From positions 327,382,581 through 327,446,580 of the forward strand of contig NC_058518.1 in the NCBI RefSeq assembly GCF_904849725.1: a DNA stretch of 64,000 nucleotides, given 5' to 3'. Positions 1 to 11,771 of the stretch are shown piece by piece. Source of the stretch: Hordeum vulgare subsp. vulgare (Eukaryota > Streptophyta > Magnoliopsida > Poales > Poaceae). Numbering within the stretch: the stretch's first letter is position 1; every line of letters starts with the position of its first letter. Position numbers and translations under genes: made by a program. The notes below the pieces were generated by a model. That model did no database searches. It saw nothing but the letters and a program-made list of their open reading frames with translations, and was not told the DNA's origin.

Positions 1-729
1 GGGGCTACACACACAACCAGGAGCAAGAGAAGTGAACCAGGTCTTAGCATCGTCCTTTAGCGAGAAAGGAAACAACTTGATGATATAGTAGTGGCGGATC
101 TTTTCCTCACTAGTGAATAGGGTGGCTATATCGTGCAGTTTGGTAAGATGAGCTACAACCGTTTCAGACTCATAACCGTTAAAAGGATCAGATTCGACCA
201 GAGTGATTAACTCAGGGTCGACAAAGAATTCATAATCCTTATCGGTCACATAGAGAGGCGAAGTAGCAAATTTCGGGTCGTATTTCATCCTAGCGTTCAG
301 AGATTTTTCTTTCTACTTGCGCAGTAAATTCTCAACATCATAGCTATCTTTACATGCAAGAAAATCCTCAGCTATCTCTCCCTCCATAACATAACGCTCA
401 GGCATACCAGGCAAAATAGCACATTCTACTTCAATAGTATCAACAGTTTCAGAAGTATCATCACATCTAGCAGCAACTCTAGCAATTTGTGCATCAAGGA
501 ATGCACCTAGTGGCAAAGCAGTATCAAGAATAGCATCATCATAAGCATCATGGGCAGCAGAAGTAGCATCATCAAGCACATGCGACATATCAAGATTTCT
601 AGCAGGAGGTGGTGTCGCAAACTTACTCATAACTGAAGGTGAATCAAGTGCAGAGCTAGATGGCAGTTCCTTACCTGTCCTCGTAGTTGAGGGCAAGACT
701 TTAGTTCTTGGATCTCTCAGATTCTTCAT
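1..729 (-). pseudogene. gag of element C, with one premature stop, truncated by window edge
   Basis: Capsid-type gag protein of an LTR retrotransposon. I take the ATG at 729, 52 bp downstream of the primer binding site on the minus strand. The first 138 codons are open and end in TAG at 313-315. The same frame then stays open to position 1 and reads through a retrotransposon gag core, including the motif FPFSLKDDAKTWF (about residues 225-237). The N-terminal 100 residues are Ser/Ala-rich and acidic, with no recognised domain. The single stop makes this a pseudogene unless it is read through. The rest of gag and all of pol lie outside the window. Confidence 0.8.
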
Positions 730-780
730 AGTGACCAGCAGACGTAAATCCCAAGTGACTCAGAGAATATAGTTGTGCCT

Positions 781-798
781 TCCCCGGCAACGGTGCCA
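781..798 (-). promoter_or_regulatory. Primer binding site of element C (tRNA-Asp)
   Basis: The + strand reads TCCCCGGCAACGGTGCCA, which is the 3' end of plant tRNA-Asp with one substitution (GGTGCC for GGCGCC). On the element's own strand it follows the LTR after an 11-nt spacer. Confidence 0.85.
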
Positions 799-809
799 GA
801 AAATAGTCT

Positions 810-2164
810 TGATAACCCACAAGTATAGGGGGTCCCAACAGTTTTCGAGGGTAGAGTATTCAACCCAAATTTATTGATTCGTATCAAGCGTAAGCCAAAG
901 AATATTCTCAAGTATTAGCAGCTGAGTTGTCAATTCAACCACACGTAAAAGATTTAGTATCTGCAGCAAAGTATCAGTAGCAAGGTAGTATGATAGCAGC
1001 AGTAGCAACAGTAACAACAGCAACAGTGACAGTAGTAGCAGCAAAGTAACGTAGCAATGACCAATAGTAAAAGACTCGTAGGCATTGGATCGGTCATGGA
1101 TGATTATGCCGGATGTGATTCATCATGCAACAGTTATAACACGAAGAGATAAGTAACTAGCTCCAGATCATCAATCTAATGCACGCATGTATTCCGGATG
1201 TAGTCATACATGCTTAGGGAAAAGAACTTGCATGACATCTATTGTCCATCCCTCCCGTGGCAACGGGGTCCTAATGGAAACTACGGGATATTAAGGTTCT
1301 CCTTTTAATAAAGAATCGGACCAACGCATTAACACTTGGTGAATACATGAACTCATCATACTATGGTCATCTCCGGGAGTGGTTCCGACTATTGTCACTC
1401 CGGGGTTGCCGGGTCATAACACATAGTAGGTGACTACAACTTGCAAGATAGGATCAAGAACACACATATATTGGCGACAACATAATAGGTTCAGATCTGA
1501 AATCATGGCACTCGGGTCCTAGTGACAAGCAGTAAGCATGGCAAAGTAGTAGCAACATCAATCTCAGAACATAGTGGATACTAGGGACCAATCCCCGTCA
1601 AAACTAACTCGATTACATGATAGATCTCATCCAACTCATCACCGTCTATGGTGAAGAGCACCATGGAATTGGCGATGTAGGAAGGTTGATGATGACGATG
1701 GTGACGATCTCCCCTCTCCGGAGCCCAAAACGGACTCCAGATCTGCCCTCCAGATGAAGAACAGGAGGTGGCGGCGCCTCCGTATCGTAAAACGCGATGA
1801 ACTCTTCTCCTTGATTTTTTTTCCGTGCGAGACAGACTAAATAGAGCTGTATTTGGAGGCGGTGGAGCGTTGTGGGCCCCACAAGCTTGCCAGGCGTGGG
1901 TGGGGGGGCATGCCTGGTGGGCTTGTGGTCTCACGGCTCCACTTCCTCCACTGATTCTTGCGCCAGTATTTTTCATAAATTCCACAAAAATTCTCCGTAA
2001 ATTTTCAGGTCATTCGGAGAACTTTATTTCTGCGCTAAAACAACACCATGGCAATTCTACTGAAAACAACGTTAGTCCGGGTTAGTTCCATTCCAATCAT
2101 GCAAATTAGAGTCCAAAACAAGGGAAAAAGAGTTCGGAAAAGTAGATACGACGTAGACGTATCA
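810..2164 (-). repeat. 5' LTR of element C (1355 bp)
   Basis: On the minus strand it runs from TGATACGTC (2164) to ...TGGGTTATCA (810). The terminal bases TG...CA, the tRNA-Asp site just inside, and shared ends with the LTRs of elements A and B define it. Most of its body differs from the A/B LTRs, so C is a related but separate family. Positions about 980-1060 are a low-complexity CAG/CAA/AGT-rich stretch. Short open frames inside it are not coding. Confidence 0.85.
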
Positions 2165-2790
2165 AACGCTTAGCTGCGAACATGTTTTTGCCTAAGTTAA
2201 AAAACCCTTCCGAGTGAATAGCAACCTATTTACTCAGACGCTTAGCTGCAAACCAGTCTTCTCCTAAGTATAAAAACTACTCCGAGTGAAGGGCAAAACT
2301 CTTACTCGGAGGCTTAGCTACGAACTTGTTTTCGCGTAAGTTAAAAACCCTTCTGAGTGAATAGCAACCTACTCACTCGGATGCTTAGCTGCGAACATGT
2401 TTTTGCCTAAGTTAAAAAAAAACCTTCTAAGTGAATAGCAACCTATTCACTCGGATGCTTAGCTGCGAACCAATCTTCGCCTAAGTATAGAAACTACTTC
2501 GAGTGAAGAGCAATCCTCCCACTCGGGGGCTTAGCTACGAACATGCTTTCGCCTAAGTTAAAAACCCTTCCGAGTGTATAGCAATGTATTCACTCGACTG
2601 CTTAGCTGCTAACCAGCCGTCGCCTAAGTATAGAAACTACTCCGAATGAAGAGCAATCCTTCCACTCGGAGGCTTAGCTGTGAACATGTTTTCGCCTAAA
2701 TAAAAAACTCCTCCGAGTAAATATCACCCTATTCACTCGAGAACTTGGTAGTGAATCAGTTTTCGCCTAAGTTAGATTCTCCGAATGTCG
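2165..2790 (+). repeat. Tandem array of about 72-bp units in the 3' region of the Tat-like element
   Basis: About eight and a half units, each starting near GCTTAGCTGCGAAC and ending near ACTCGGA. Two unit types can be told apart. Type A continues CCTAAGTTAAAAACCC; type B continues CCTAAGTATARAAACTACT. The order is A B A A B A B A, so there is a partial higher-order repeat of about 143 bp. The last partial unit (about 2735-2790) is degenerate. Element C cut into the left end of the array, so its original length is unknown. Confidence 0.85.
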
Positions 2791-2965
2791 AGAACATTCA
2801 AAAATCAGCCAAATGCAGATAAATTCAAAGAAATCCAACACGGATTAAAGTTGTCCATGCAGACGAAAGTAGTCAGGTTCAACACCCGAATGAAGTTTTA
2901 ATGGATACATTAACACTCGTCATACCGAGGCGAATTAAAGTTTGGATGGTAATCAAAGTTCCTTC

Positions 2966-3167
2966 TCAAGACTCACCAAGACTCGCAAGCTCAACAAAGG
3001 TGTCAAGGTCGATCCCATCAGCAATGCGAGTCGCCACGTCGATGAAGGTCTCCATGAAATCTTCAAACTGGAGCTTCTTCATATTAGCCACCTAGAGTGC
3101 CTTCAACTTATGTTCCCTAGCTTCTTTGCAATGGACTCGGACGAATGAAAGGGTCACGTCAGCTCCC
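2966..3167 (-). pseudogene. Antisense accessory gene of the Tat-like element, last exon (3' part)
   Basis: Read on the minus strand from 3167, this continues the frame broken at 13288 by element A. It reads ADVTLSFVRVHCKEAREHK, then a premature TAG, then KKLQFEDFMETFIDVATRI and ADGIDLDTFVE, ending in TGA at 2966-2968. This is the usual C-terminal part of the large grass Gypsy-associated proteins annotated with PF04195 (putative gypsy type transposon). The role of these proteins is unknown. Joining 3167 to 13288 restores the frame apart from a stop at the junction region. Confidence 0.7.
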
Positions 3168-4692
3168 TGATACGTCAATTTTGCATCATGTTTTCATGTT
3201 GATATTTATCACTTCTTTGGCTGTTATTTCACTTCATGGTACAGTTCTTATGCCTTTTCTCTCTTATTTTGGAAGGTTTACATGAAGAGGGAGAATACCG
3301 GCAACTAGAATTCTAGCCTGAAAGTGGAGCAAAGTTGAGATACCTATTCTGTGCAACTCCAAACGACGTAAAAAATAACCGAGGAATTGTTTCCCAATTT
3401 ATCAAAAATACTGGGCCGAAGAAGTGCCAGAGAGGCACTAGGGGGTGCCCACAAGCCTGCATGGCGCGGCAACCCCCCCAGGCCGTGCCATGGAGGCTTG
3501 TGGGCAGCCCACTGGCCCACTTGCTCCCCTCTTTTGCTATATGAAGGGTTTCGTCCAGGAAAAAAAATCAAGGAGGAGCTTTTTCGTGGTATCGCCGCCG
3601 CCACGAGGCGCAACTTGAGCAGAACCAATCTAGAGCTGCGGCAGGACGATCCTGTCGGGGAAACTTCCCTCCCGGAGGGGGATATTGTTGCCACCATCAT
3701 CACCAACACTCCTCTCATCAGAGGGGACTCGTCACCATCAACATCTTCATCAGCACCATCTCATCTCCAAACCCTAGTTGATCACTTGTAACCAATCTCT
3801 GTCTCGCGACTCCGATTGGTACTTGTAAGGTTGCTAGTAGTGTTGATTACTCTTTGTAGTTGATGCTAGTTGGATTACTTGGTGGAAGAGTTTATGTTCA
3901 GATCCTTGATGCTACTCATTACCTCTCTGGTCATGAATATGATTATGCTTTGTGACTATTACTTTTGTTCCTGAGGACATGGGATAACTCATGCTAATAA
4001 TAGTCATGTGAATTTGGTATTCGTTCGGTAATTTGATATGTTGTATGTTGTTTTTCCTCTAGTGGTGTTATGTGAACGTCGACTACATAACACTTCACCT
4101 TTATTTGGGCCTAGAGAAAGGCATTGGGAAGTAGTAAGTATATGATGGTTTGCTAGAGTGACAGAATCTTAAACCCTAGTTTATGCGTTGCTTCGTAAGG
4201 GGCTGATTTGGATCCACTAGTTTAATGCTACGGTTAGACTTTGTCTTAATTCTTCTTTCGTAGTTGAGGATGCTTGCGAGAGGGGTTAATCATAAGTGGG
4301 ATTCCTGTCCAAGTAAGGGCAGTACCCAAGCGCCGGTCCACCCACATATAAAATTATCAAAATAACGAACGTGAATCATATGAACATGATGAAACTAGCA
4401 TGACAGAAATTCCCGTGTGTCCTCGGGAGCGTTTTTCCTCCTATAAGACTTTGCTCAGGCTTGTCCCTTGCTACAAAAGGGATTGGTCCACTTTGCTGCA
4501 CTGTTCCTACTTTTGTTACTTGTTGGTTGCTACGAATCATCTCACCAGACAATCACTTGTTACCGACAATTTTAGTGCGTGCAGATATTTCCTTGCTGAA
4601 AACCACATGTCAGATCCTTCTGCTCCTCGTTGGGTTCGACACTCTTACTTATCGAAAGACTACGATTGATACCCTATACTTGTGGGTCATCA
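3168..4692 (+). repeat. 5' LTR of element A (1525 bp)
   Basis: Begins TGATACGTC and ends GGGTCATCA. It is matched along its length by 11786-13287 and, inverted, by the LTRs of element B. A TATA-like stretch (TGCTATATGAAGG) lies at about 3534-3546, downstream of a GC-rich inverted stretch. Short frames in this LTR recur in all copies but hold no recognisable protein. Confidence 0.92.
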
Positions 4693-4703
4693 AGACTCTT
4701 TTC

Positions 4704-4721
4704 TGGCGCCGTTGCCGGGGA
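4704..4721 (+). promoter_or_regulatory. Primer binding site of element A (tRNA-Asp)
   Basis: TGGCGCCGTTGCCGGGGA, an exact complement of the plant tRNA-Asp 3' end including CCA. It starts 11 nt after the LTR end, with spacer AGACTCTTTTC. Confidence 0.93.
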
Positions 4722-4798
4722 GTGAGGAGCCTTTGGTAAGTGGAACTTAGTAAGGAAACATTCATATAGTGTGCTGAAATTTATTGTCACTTGTCACT

Positions 4799-5951
4799 AT
4801 GGATACTAATCCTTTGAGGGGCTTGTTCGGGGTATCTTCACCTCGAATGGAAGCACAAAGAGTTGCTCCTCAACCTTCTGCACCTACTGAAAATATTTGC
4901 TTTGAATTTCCTTCGGGTATGCTTGAGAAACTGCTGGCTAATCCTTTTACAAGAGATGGAACATCACATCCAGACTTGCATCTAATCTATGTAGATGAAG
5001 TTTGTGGTTAATTTAAGCTTGCAGGTGTGCCCGAGGATGAGGTCAAGAAGAAGGTATTTCCTTTATATTTGAATGATAAGGCATTGACATGGTATAGGCT
5101 ATGTGATGATACTGGATCATGGGACTACAATCGGTTGAAATTGGAATTTCATCAAAAGTTTTATCCTATGCATTTAGTACATTGTGATCGAAATTATATT
5201 TACAATTTTTGGCTTGTTACAGAGAAAGCATCGCTCAATCTTGGGGGAGGCTTAAATCAATGCTATATTCATGCCCCAATCATGAGCTCTCGAGAGAAAT
5301 TATCATTCAGAACTTCTATGCTCGGCTTTCTCATGATGATCGCAGCATGCTTGACACTTCTTGTACCGGTTCTTCTATGAAGAGAGATAATGACTTCAAA
5401 CAAAATTTATTGGAGAGAATTAAACACAACTCTGAAGATTGGGAGCTTGAAGCAGGTAAGGAGTCAAGTATGAATTTCACGTTTGATTGCGTTAAATCCT
5501 TTGTTGAGACAAATACCTTTAGTGATTTTAGCACTAAGTATGGACTTGACTCTGAGATAGTAGCTTCATTGTGTGAATCCTTTGCTGCTCATATTGATCT
5601 CCCCAAAGAGAAGTGGTTTAAATATCATCCTTCTTTAGAAGTCAATGTAGTTAAACCCACTCTAGTTGAACAGAAAGTCATTGCCTATAGTGATCCTGTT
5701 GTTCCCAGTGCTTACATTGAGAAACCACCTTTCCCTGTGAGGATAAAGGATCATTCTAAATCTTCAATTGTGATACGTAGAGGCTATATTAGAACACCTA
5801 CACCCCCTGAGCAAATTAGAGTTCAACCTAGCATTGCTATTATCAAATATCTTCTGTCTGAAGAAGTTGAGGGACATAGTATTCACTTCTGTCAAGATGC
5901 TCTAGAATTGCTAAATCTCATGCTAGAGACAAACATAGGCCTGTTGTTGGC
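4799..5951 (+). pseudogene. gag of element A (stop and two frameshifts)
   Basis: Retrotransposon capsid protein. The ATG at 4799 starts MDTNPLRGLFGVSS, matching the start of the gag of element B. TAA at 5009-5011 replaces a sense codon after VDEVCG. A one-base frameshift near 5215-5225 follows IYNFW, and a second near 5900 precedes the protease region. The capsid part reads KALTWYRLCDDTGSW and FHQKFYPMHLVH, the retrotransposon gag core. In element B the same region is one open frame running into the protease, so gag and pol were originally a single polyprotein. Confidence 0.85.
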
Positions 5952-8900
5952 ATGACTGTGATTTCTGTTAAGATAGGAGATCATTTTTACCATGGTTTAT
6001 GTGACGTGGGTGCTAGTGTTAGTGCAATACCTCAATCCTTATACGATGAAATCAAAGATGAGATTGCACCTGTTGAGATAGAACCTATTGATGTCACTAT
6101 TCAGCTTGCCAATAGAGATAGTATCTGCCATGTGGGAATCATTAGGGATGTTGAAGTCTTGTGTGGTGAAACGAAGTATCCTGCTGATTTCCTCGTTCTT
6201 GCTACTGCACAAGATAGCTTTTGTCCCATCATATTTGGTAGACCCTTTCTCAATACTGTCAATGCTCATATTGATTGTGAGAAGCAAACTGTCACTGTTG
6301 GCTTTGAAGGTGTGTCACATGAGTTCAATTTCTCTAAGTTTGGTAGACAACCTCATGAAAAGGAGTTGCCTAGTAGGGAAATTATTGCCTTAGTTTCTAT
6401 TGCCGTGCCTCCTACTGATCCCTTAGAGCAATACTTGCTTGAGCATGAAAATGATTTGCATATGGATGAAATGGATGACATAGATAGAGTTGTCTTAGAA
6501 CAATACCCTATCCTTAAGAATAACTTGCGTGTTGAACTGCTTGGGGATCCACCCCCACCAAAGGGTGATCCTGTGTTCGAGCTTAAACAGTTGCATGATA
6601 CTCTTAAGTATGCCTATCTTGATGAAAAGGAGATATATCCTGTTATTATTAGTGCTAGCCTCTCGGAGCATGAAGAAAAGAAGTTACTAAAAACTCTGAG
6701 GAAGCACCGTCCTGCTATTGGATATACTCTTGATGATCTTAAGGTCATTAGTCCTACTCTATGCCAGCACAAGACTAAAACTGATCCTGATTTCAAACCA
6801 GTTGCTGATCATCAAAGGAGATTGAATCCTAAGATGAAAGAAGTAGTGAGAAAAGAAACACTAAAGCTTCTGGAAGTAGGTATCATTTATCATGTTGCTC
6901 ATAGCGATTGGGTGAGTCTGGTGCATTGCGTTCCTTAGAAGGGAGGCATTACCGTTGTCCCTAATGATAAGGATGAATTGATCCCATAGAGGATTATTAC
7001 TGGCTATATGATCGTGATCGATTTTAGGAAATTGAATAAAGCCACTAGGAAAGATCGTTACCCTTTGCCTTTCACCGACCAAATGCTAGAAACGCTGTCC
7101 AAACACACACACTTCTGCTTTCTAGATGGTTATTCTGGTTTCTCCCAAATACCAGTTGCACAATCTGATCAGGATAAAACCACTTTCACCTGCCCTTTCG
7201 GTAGCTTTACTTTTAGACTATGCCTTTTGGCTTATATAATGCACCTGCCACCTTTCAAAGATGTATGACGTCTATATTCTCTGACTTCCGTGAAAAGATT
7301 GTCGAGGTTTTCATGGATGACTTCTCCGTTTACGGGTCTTCCTTTGATGATTGCCTCAGCAACCTTGATCGAGTCTTACAGAGATGTAAAGACACCAATC
7401 TTGTCTTGAATTAGGAGAAGTGCCACTTTATGTTTAATGAAGGCATCGTCTTAGGACATAAAATTTCTGAAAGAGGTATTGAAGTCGATAAGGCTAAGGT
7501 TGATGCAATCGAGAAAATGCCATACCCCACATATATCAAAGGGATAAGAAGTTTCCTTGGTCATGTTGGTTTCTATAGAAGGTTCATTAAAGACTTCTAT
7601 AAGATTTCTAGGCCTCTTACCAATCTCTTGCAAAAGGATATTCCTTTTGTTTTTGACAATGATTGTGAGGAAGTCTTCGAAATACTTAAGAGGGCTTTGA
7701 TAACTGCACCTATTGTTCAACCACCTGATTGGAACTTGCCTTTTGAGATCATGTGTGACGCTAGTGATTATGCTGTTGGTGCTATTCTAGGGCAAAGAGT
7801 TGATAAGAAGTTGAATGTTATTCACTACGCTACTAAAACTCTAGACAGTGCCCAAAGAAACTATGCTACTACGGAGAAATAATTTTTAGCAGTCGTGTTT
7901 GCATGTGAAAAGTTCAGGTCTTCGTAGTTGATTCCAAAGTCACTATTCACACTGATCATGCTGCTATTAAGTACCTTATGGAGAAGAAAGACGCTAAACC
8001 TAGACTTATTAGATGGGTTCTCTTGCTACAAGAATTTGATTTGCACGTTGTCGACACAAAAGGTGCTGATAACCCAGTAGCAGATAACTTGTCTATGTTG
8101 GAGAACATTATTGATGACCCACAACCTATTGATGATAGCTTTCCCGATGAGCAATTGAATTTCATCAACGCTTCACGTAGTGCACCGTGGTATGCTGATT
8201 ATGCAAACTATATCGTTGCCAAATATATACCACCTAGTTTCACATACCAGCAAACGAAGAAATTCTTCTTTGACTTGAGACACTACTTTTGGGATGATCC
8301 TCACCTTTATAAGGAAGGAGTAGATGGTGTTATTAGATGTTGTGTACCTGAACATGAATAGGGAAAGATCCTACATAAGTGTCACTGTGAGGCGTACGGA
8401 GGACACCATGCGGGAGATAGAACTGCACACAAGGTATTGCAATCAGGTTTCTATTGGCCCACTCTCTTCAAGGATGCCCGTAAGTTTGTCTTGTCTTGTG
8501 ACGGATGTCAAAGAATAGGTAATATTAGCAAACGTCAGGAAATGCCTATGAACTATTCACTTGTCATTGAACCATTTGATGTCTGGGGCTTTGATTATAT
8601 GGGACCTTTTCCAAAATCCAACGGGTATACGCATATCTTAGTTGCTGTTGATTACGTCACTAAGTGGGTACAAGCTATCCCCACTAGTAGTGCTGATCAC
8701 AACACTTCTATCAAGATGCTGAAAGAAGTTATCTTCCCTAGATTTGGAGTCCCTAGATATCTAATGACCGACGGTGGTTCACACTTCATTCATGGTGCTT
8801 TCCATAAAACGCTTGCTAAGTACGATGTCAACCATAGAATTGCGTCTCCCTATCACCCTCAGTCCAGTGGTCAAGTAGAGCTAAGCAATAGAGAGATTAA

Positions 8901-9549
8901 ACTAATTCTGCAAAAGACTGTCAACAGGTCTAGAAAGAATTGGTCTAAGAAGCTCGATGATGCACTGTGGGCTTATAGAACTGCCTATAAGAATCCCATG
9001 GGCATGTCTCCGTACAATATGGTGTATGGGAAAGCATGTCATTTACCTCTTGAGCTAGAGCATAAAGCTTATTGGGCAATCAAAGAGCTCAACTTTGATT
9101 TCAAACTTGCCGGTGAGAAGAGGTTATTTGATATTAGCTCGCTTGATGAGTGGAGAACTCAGGCATATGAGAATGCCAAGCTATTCAAAGTGAAGGTTAA
9201 GAGGTGGTATGATAAGAGGATACAAAAGTGTGAGTTCAATGTAGGTGATTATGTGTTGCTAATTGCAGGCAAGGTTCTCTCTAAATGGGAAGGTCCCTAT
9301 GTTGTTGAGGAGGTATATCATTCTAGTGCTATCAAGATCAACAACAAGGAAGGTAATTGTCCGATAGGGGTAAATGGGCAAAAAATCAAGCATTATATCT
9401 CACGTACTCCCATAAATGTTGAAAGCAATATCATCAATACCATCACCCCGGAAGAATACCTAAGGGACATTTATCAGCCTGTTTCAGACTCCGAAAATGA
9501 AGAGGTATGTGATTCGGTAAAAAAACATAGTCCAAAACTTTTCCAGTAG
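5952..9549 (+). pseudogene. pol of element A: protease, reverse transcriptase, RNase H, integrase (decayed)
   Basis: Order of domains is Gypsy-type. Protease lies at about 5980-6300, with LCDVGASVSAIP as the active-site region. Reverse transcriptase is at 6840-7450, with FLDGYSGFSQIP and the catalytic FMDD in VEVFMDDFSVYG. RNase H is at 7680-8100, with [11 protein letters not shown]. Integrase is at 8350-9300, with an HHCC finger ending CDGC, then [14 protein letters not shown] and [10 protein letters not shown] giving D, D and E. Breaks: TAG at 6936-6938 and 6987-6989, a frameshift near 7215, stops at 7412-7414, 7880-7882 and 8359-8361, and a frameshift near 7920. Compared with element B, about 8 codons are missing after GDYV near 9255. 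No chromodomain is seen. Confidence 0.92.
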
Positions 9550-9835
9550 GAATTTTTCTCCGTTTTGGAATATTTGAAAAAATACAAAAATTGGAAGTAG
9601 TCCGGAAAGTGCGCGAGGAGGCGACAAGCCTGCACGGCGCGGGCCCACCCCCTGGCCGCGCCGTGAGGGCTTGTGGCCACCTCGTGCGCCTCCCAGACTC
9701 CGTTTTCGTGTAGGGTACTCCTTATGGTCTGAAAAAAATCAGTATATATACTTCCGTTTGGTCTGACCCCTGCATCACGCAGATCTCTTCTGTTTTTCGT
9801 TTTGAGTCTGTTTTCTGCCGCAGATCTAGGTCAGG
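9550..9835 (+). other. Spacer between pol and third ORF of element A
   Basis: Non-coding. It contains a GC-rich quasi-inverted stretch (about 9608-9690) resembling a segment of the LTR, with CACAAGCC-type arms, and it is conserved in element B at 17800-17880. It may reflect a spliced leader for the downstream ORF, but no clear splice site can be fixed by eye. Confidence 0.4.
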
Positions 9836-10252
9836 ATGTCTTCTCAGGATTCAGAGGGGGAGAGCTATGTGGCTGATTACCTTGCTAATCCCAAGGTCTA
9901 TGGGGACTTGGATTCTTATGGCTGGACCACTAATGATGGAGAAGATTATGATCCGAAGGGAAAGGAACAAACAAGTTTCGATGAAGAGGAGGCTCCGCTA
10001 CCTCAACCTAGACACACTCATGTGGAGTTCAAGAAGTCGAGCCTCCCTGACACAAGGAAGAAGCCTAAGACCTTGTTTATCCCTTCTCGTTTGTTGCAGG
10101 AGAGTAAGCAGGAATTATGCCAAAGGGTGTTGAAGCTCGAAGAGGAAAATGATGATCTGAGGGAGCAGAATTTTATGCTCAAGTGGAAATTAAACAAACT
10201 CAAGACCTCTTAAACAACTCCACCACCATCACCACCAAAGGAAGACAACTGA
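9836..10252 (+). CDS. Third ORF of element A in the env position (small acidic coiled-coil protein)
   Basis: Starts MSSQDSEGESYVADY. It is open for 125 codons to TAA at 10211-10213. Past that stop the same frame reads TTPPPSPPKEDN to a TGA at 10250-10252, exactly the C-terminus found in element B, so A probably lost its last 12 residues to a nonsense change. It is strongly acidic (DEEE runs) with a predicted short coiled coil near the C-terminus (LKLEEENDDLREQN). There is no signal peptide and no membrane segment, so it does not resemble a retroviral envelope. It sits where Athila elements carry an extra ORF. Function unknown. Confidence 0.6.
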
Positions 10253-11771
10253 GCATTGGTATGGGCAATCCCCTTGGCTTGTGCCAAACTTGGGGGAGTT
10301 ACCCCCGTATCGTATCACCATCACATCTTTTGCCTTTACCTTTGTTTTAGTTTTCCTTTTCAGTTTTCTTTTTCTCTAGTAGTTTAAAAGTCTTAGTGTT
10401 TTAGTTTTGAGTTTTGCTTTGTGTCACCCCCGATGTATTCTTGCTCGTGAGCCATATAATAAAGAGTGTCTTAGTTGAAGGGCTTTGCCTCTTGCCATGA
10501 TCAAAAGAGTGAGAATAGAACAAAAGCATGAAAGATCATGTAATGATCTTATGGGAAGTGATGGCTTCACATATAAAAAGAATAAGGATTGAAACTTGTT
10601 GAGGGTAGGCAAACGTAGAACTTGGTCATTGTTGCAATTAATAGGAAGTGATAAAGAAGGAGAGGTTCACATATAAATATATCATCTCTGACACCATCTA
10701 TGATTGTGAACACTCACTAAACTATTGCATGCCTAGAAGTAGATGTTGGACAAGGAAGACAACGTAATGAATTGTGTTTTCTTGGCTCTGAACAATGTTA
10801 TATGATTAGAGATCCCTTAGCATGTGACGATTGCTTCCAGCTCATATTAGGCAAAACTCCCGCACCAAGTAGAGATACTACTTGTGCATCCATAAACCTT
10901 CAAACCAATTTTGCCATGTGAGTCCACCATACCTACCTATGGATTGAATAAGATCCCTCAAGTAAGTTGTCATCGATGCAAGCAATAAAAATTGCTCTCT
11001 AATATGTATGACCTATTAGTGTGTGGAAAATAGGCTTTATACGAACCTGTGATGAGGAAGACATAAAAGGGACATACTGCATAATAAAGTTCTTTATCAC
11101 ATGAGGCAATATAAAGTGACGTTCCTCCGCACTAAGAGGACACGCATCCAAACCTCAAAAGCACATGACAACCTCTGCTTCCCTCTGCGAAGGGCCTATC
11201 TTGTACCTTTACTTTTTGCCATTGAAAGAGTCATGGTGATCTTCACCAATTCCTTATCTCGCCTTTATCTTGGCTACCGTCATATGCTTGGGAAAGATCT
11301 ATATTCATATGTCAACTTGGAGGTAGGCATTCATGAATTATTATTGTTGACATTACCCTTGAGGTAAGTAGTGGGGAGGCAAAACTGTAAGCCCCTATCT
11401 TTCTCTGTGTCCAGCTGAAACTTTGATCTCATGAGTAACACATGAGTTTTAGCAATTGTAGAGAACGAAATAATGATTGAGTATGTGGATTTGCTTTACA
11501 AGCTCTTATTTGACTCTTTCTGATGTTGTGATAAATTGCAATTGCTTCAATGACTAAAGGCTATCAGTTATTACTTGTCGGTAAGGTTCTTGATCCATGC
11601 TTTACTTTGTGAAGGAATTATCACTTTAGCATGATATTATATGTTGGTATTGTTGTTCTGATCTTGATCATGATGCATGCATGTTCGTATCTTGTTTTGT
11701 CGACACCTCTCTCCCTAAACATGTGGACATATTTATTGAGCTAGGCTTTCGCTTGAGGACAAGCGAGGTCT
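10253..11771 (+). other. Non-coding 3' region of element A
   Basis: About 1.5 kb without a supportable gene. It begins with a copy of the polypurine motif (AACTTGGGGGAGTT, 10287-10300) and is AT-rich with T-rich runs at 10320-10400. The same sequence is present inverted in element B (15709-17193), so it is a regular part of this family. Open frames here (for example 11101-11367) are not conserved between the copies. Confidence 0.7.

Larger units (their letters stand above)
1..2164 (-). mobile_element. Athila-lineage Gypsy element C, 5' end (element runs off the left edge)
   Basis: Seen: read on the minus strand, a 1355-bp LTR (2164 to 810) is followed by an 11-nt spacer, a tRNA-Asp primer binding site and a gag gene that continues past position 1. 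The LTR begins TGATACGTC and ends in TCA. Known: tRNA-Asp priming and this LTR start are typical of Athila-lineage Gypsy elements in Triticeae (Sabrina/WHAM types); the exact family name is not certain. The element sits directly against the tandem array starting at 2165, so it inserted into that array. The second LTR and the second target-site copy are outside the window, so the duplication cannot be checked. Confidence 0.85.

Noticed and set aside
2165..2790. CRISPR-like regular repeats
   Set aside because: Units are contiguous with no unique spacers, and the context is a plant retrotransposon.
3387..3791. Open frames in the LTRs of element A (also 11854-12381)
   Set aside because: They differ in frame and length between the LTR copies and lie across the expected promoter region.
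9836..10252. Retroviral-type envelope gene in element A
   Set aside because: Position fits, but there is no signal peptide, membrane segment or cysteine pattern, and it is too short.
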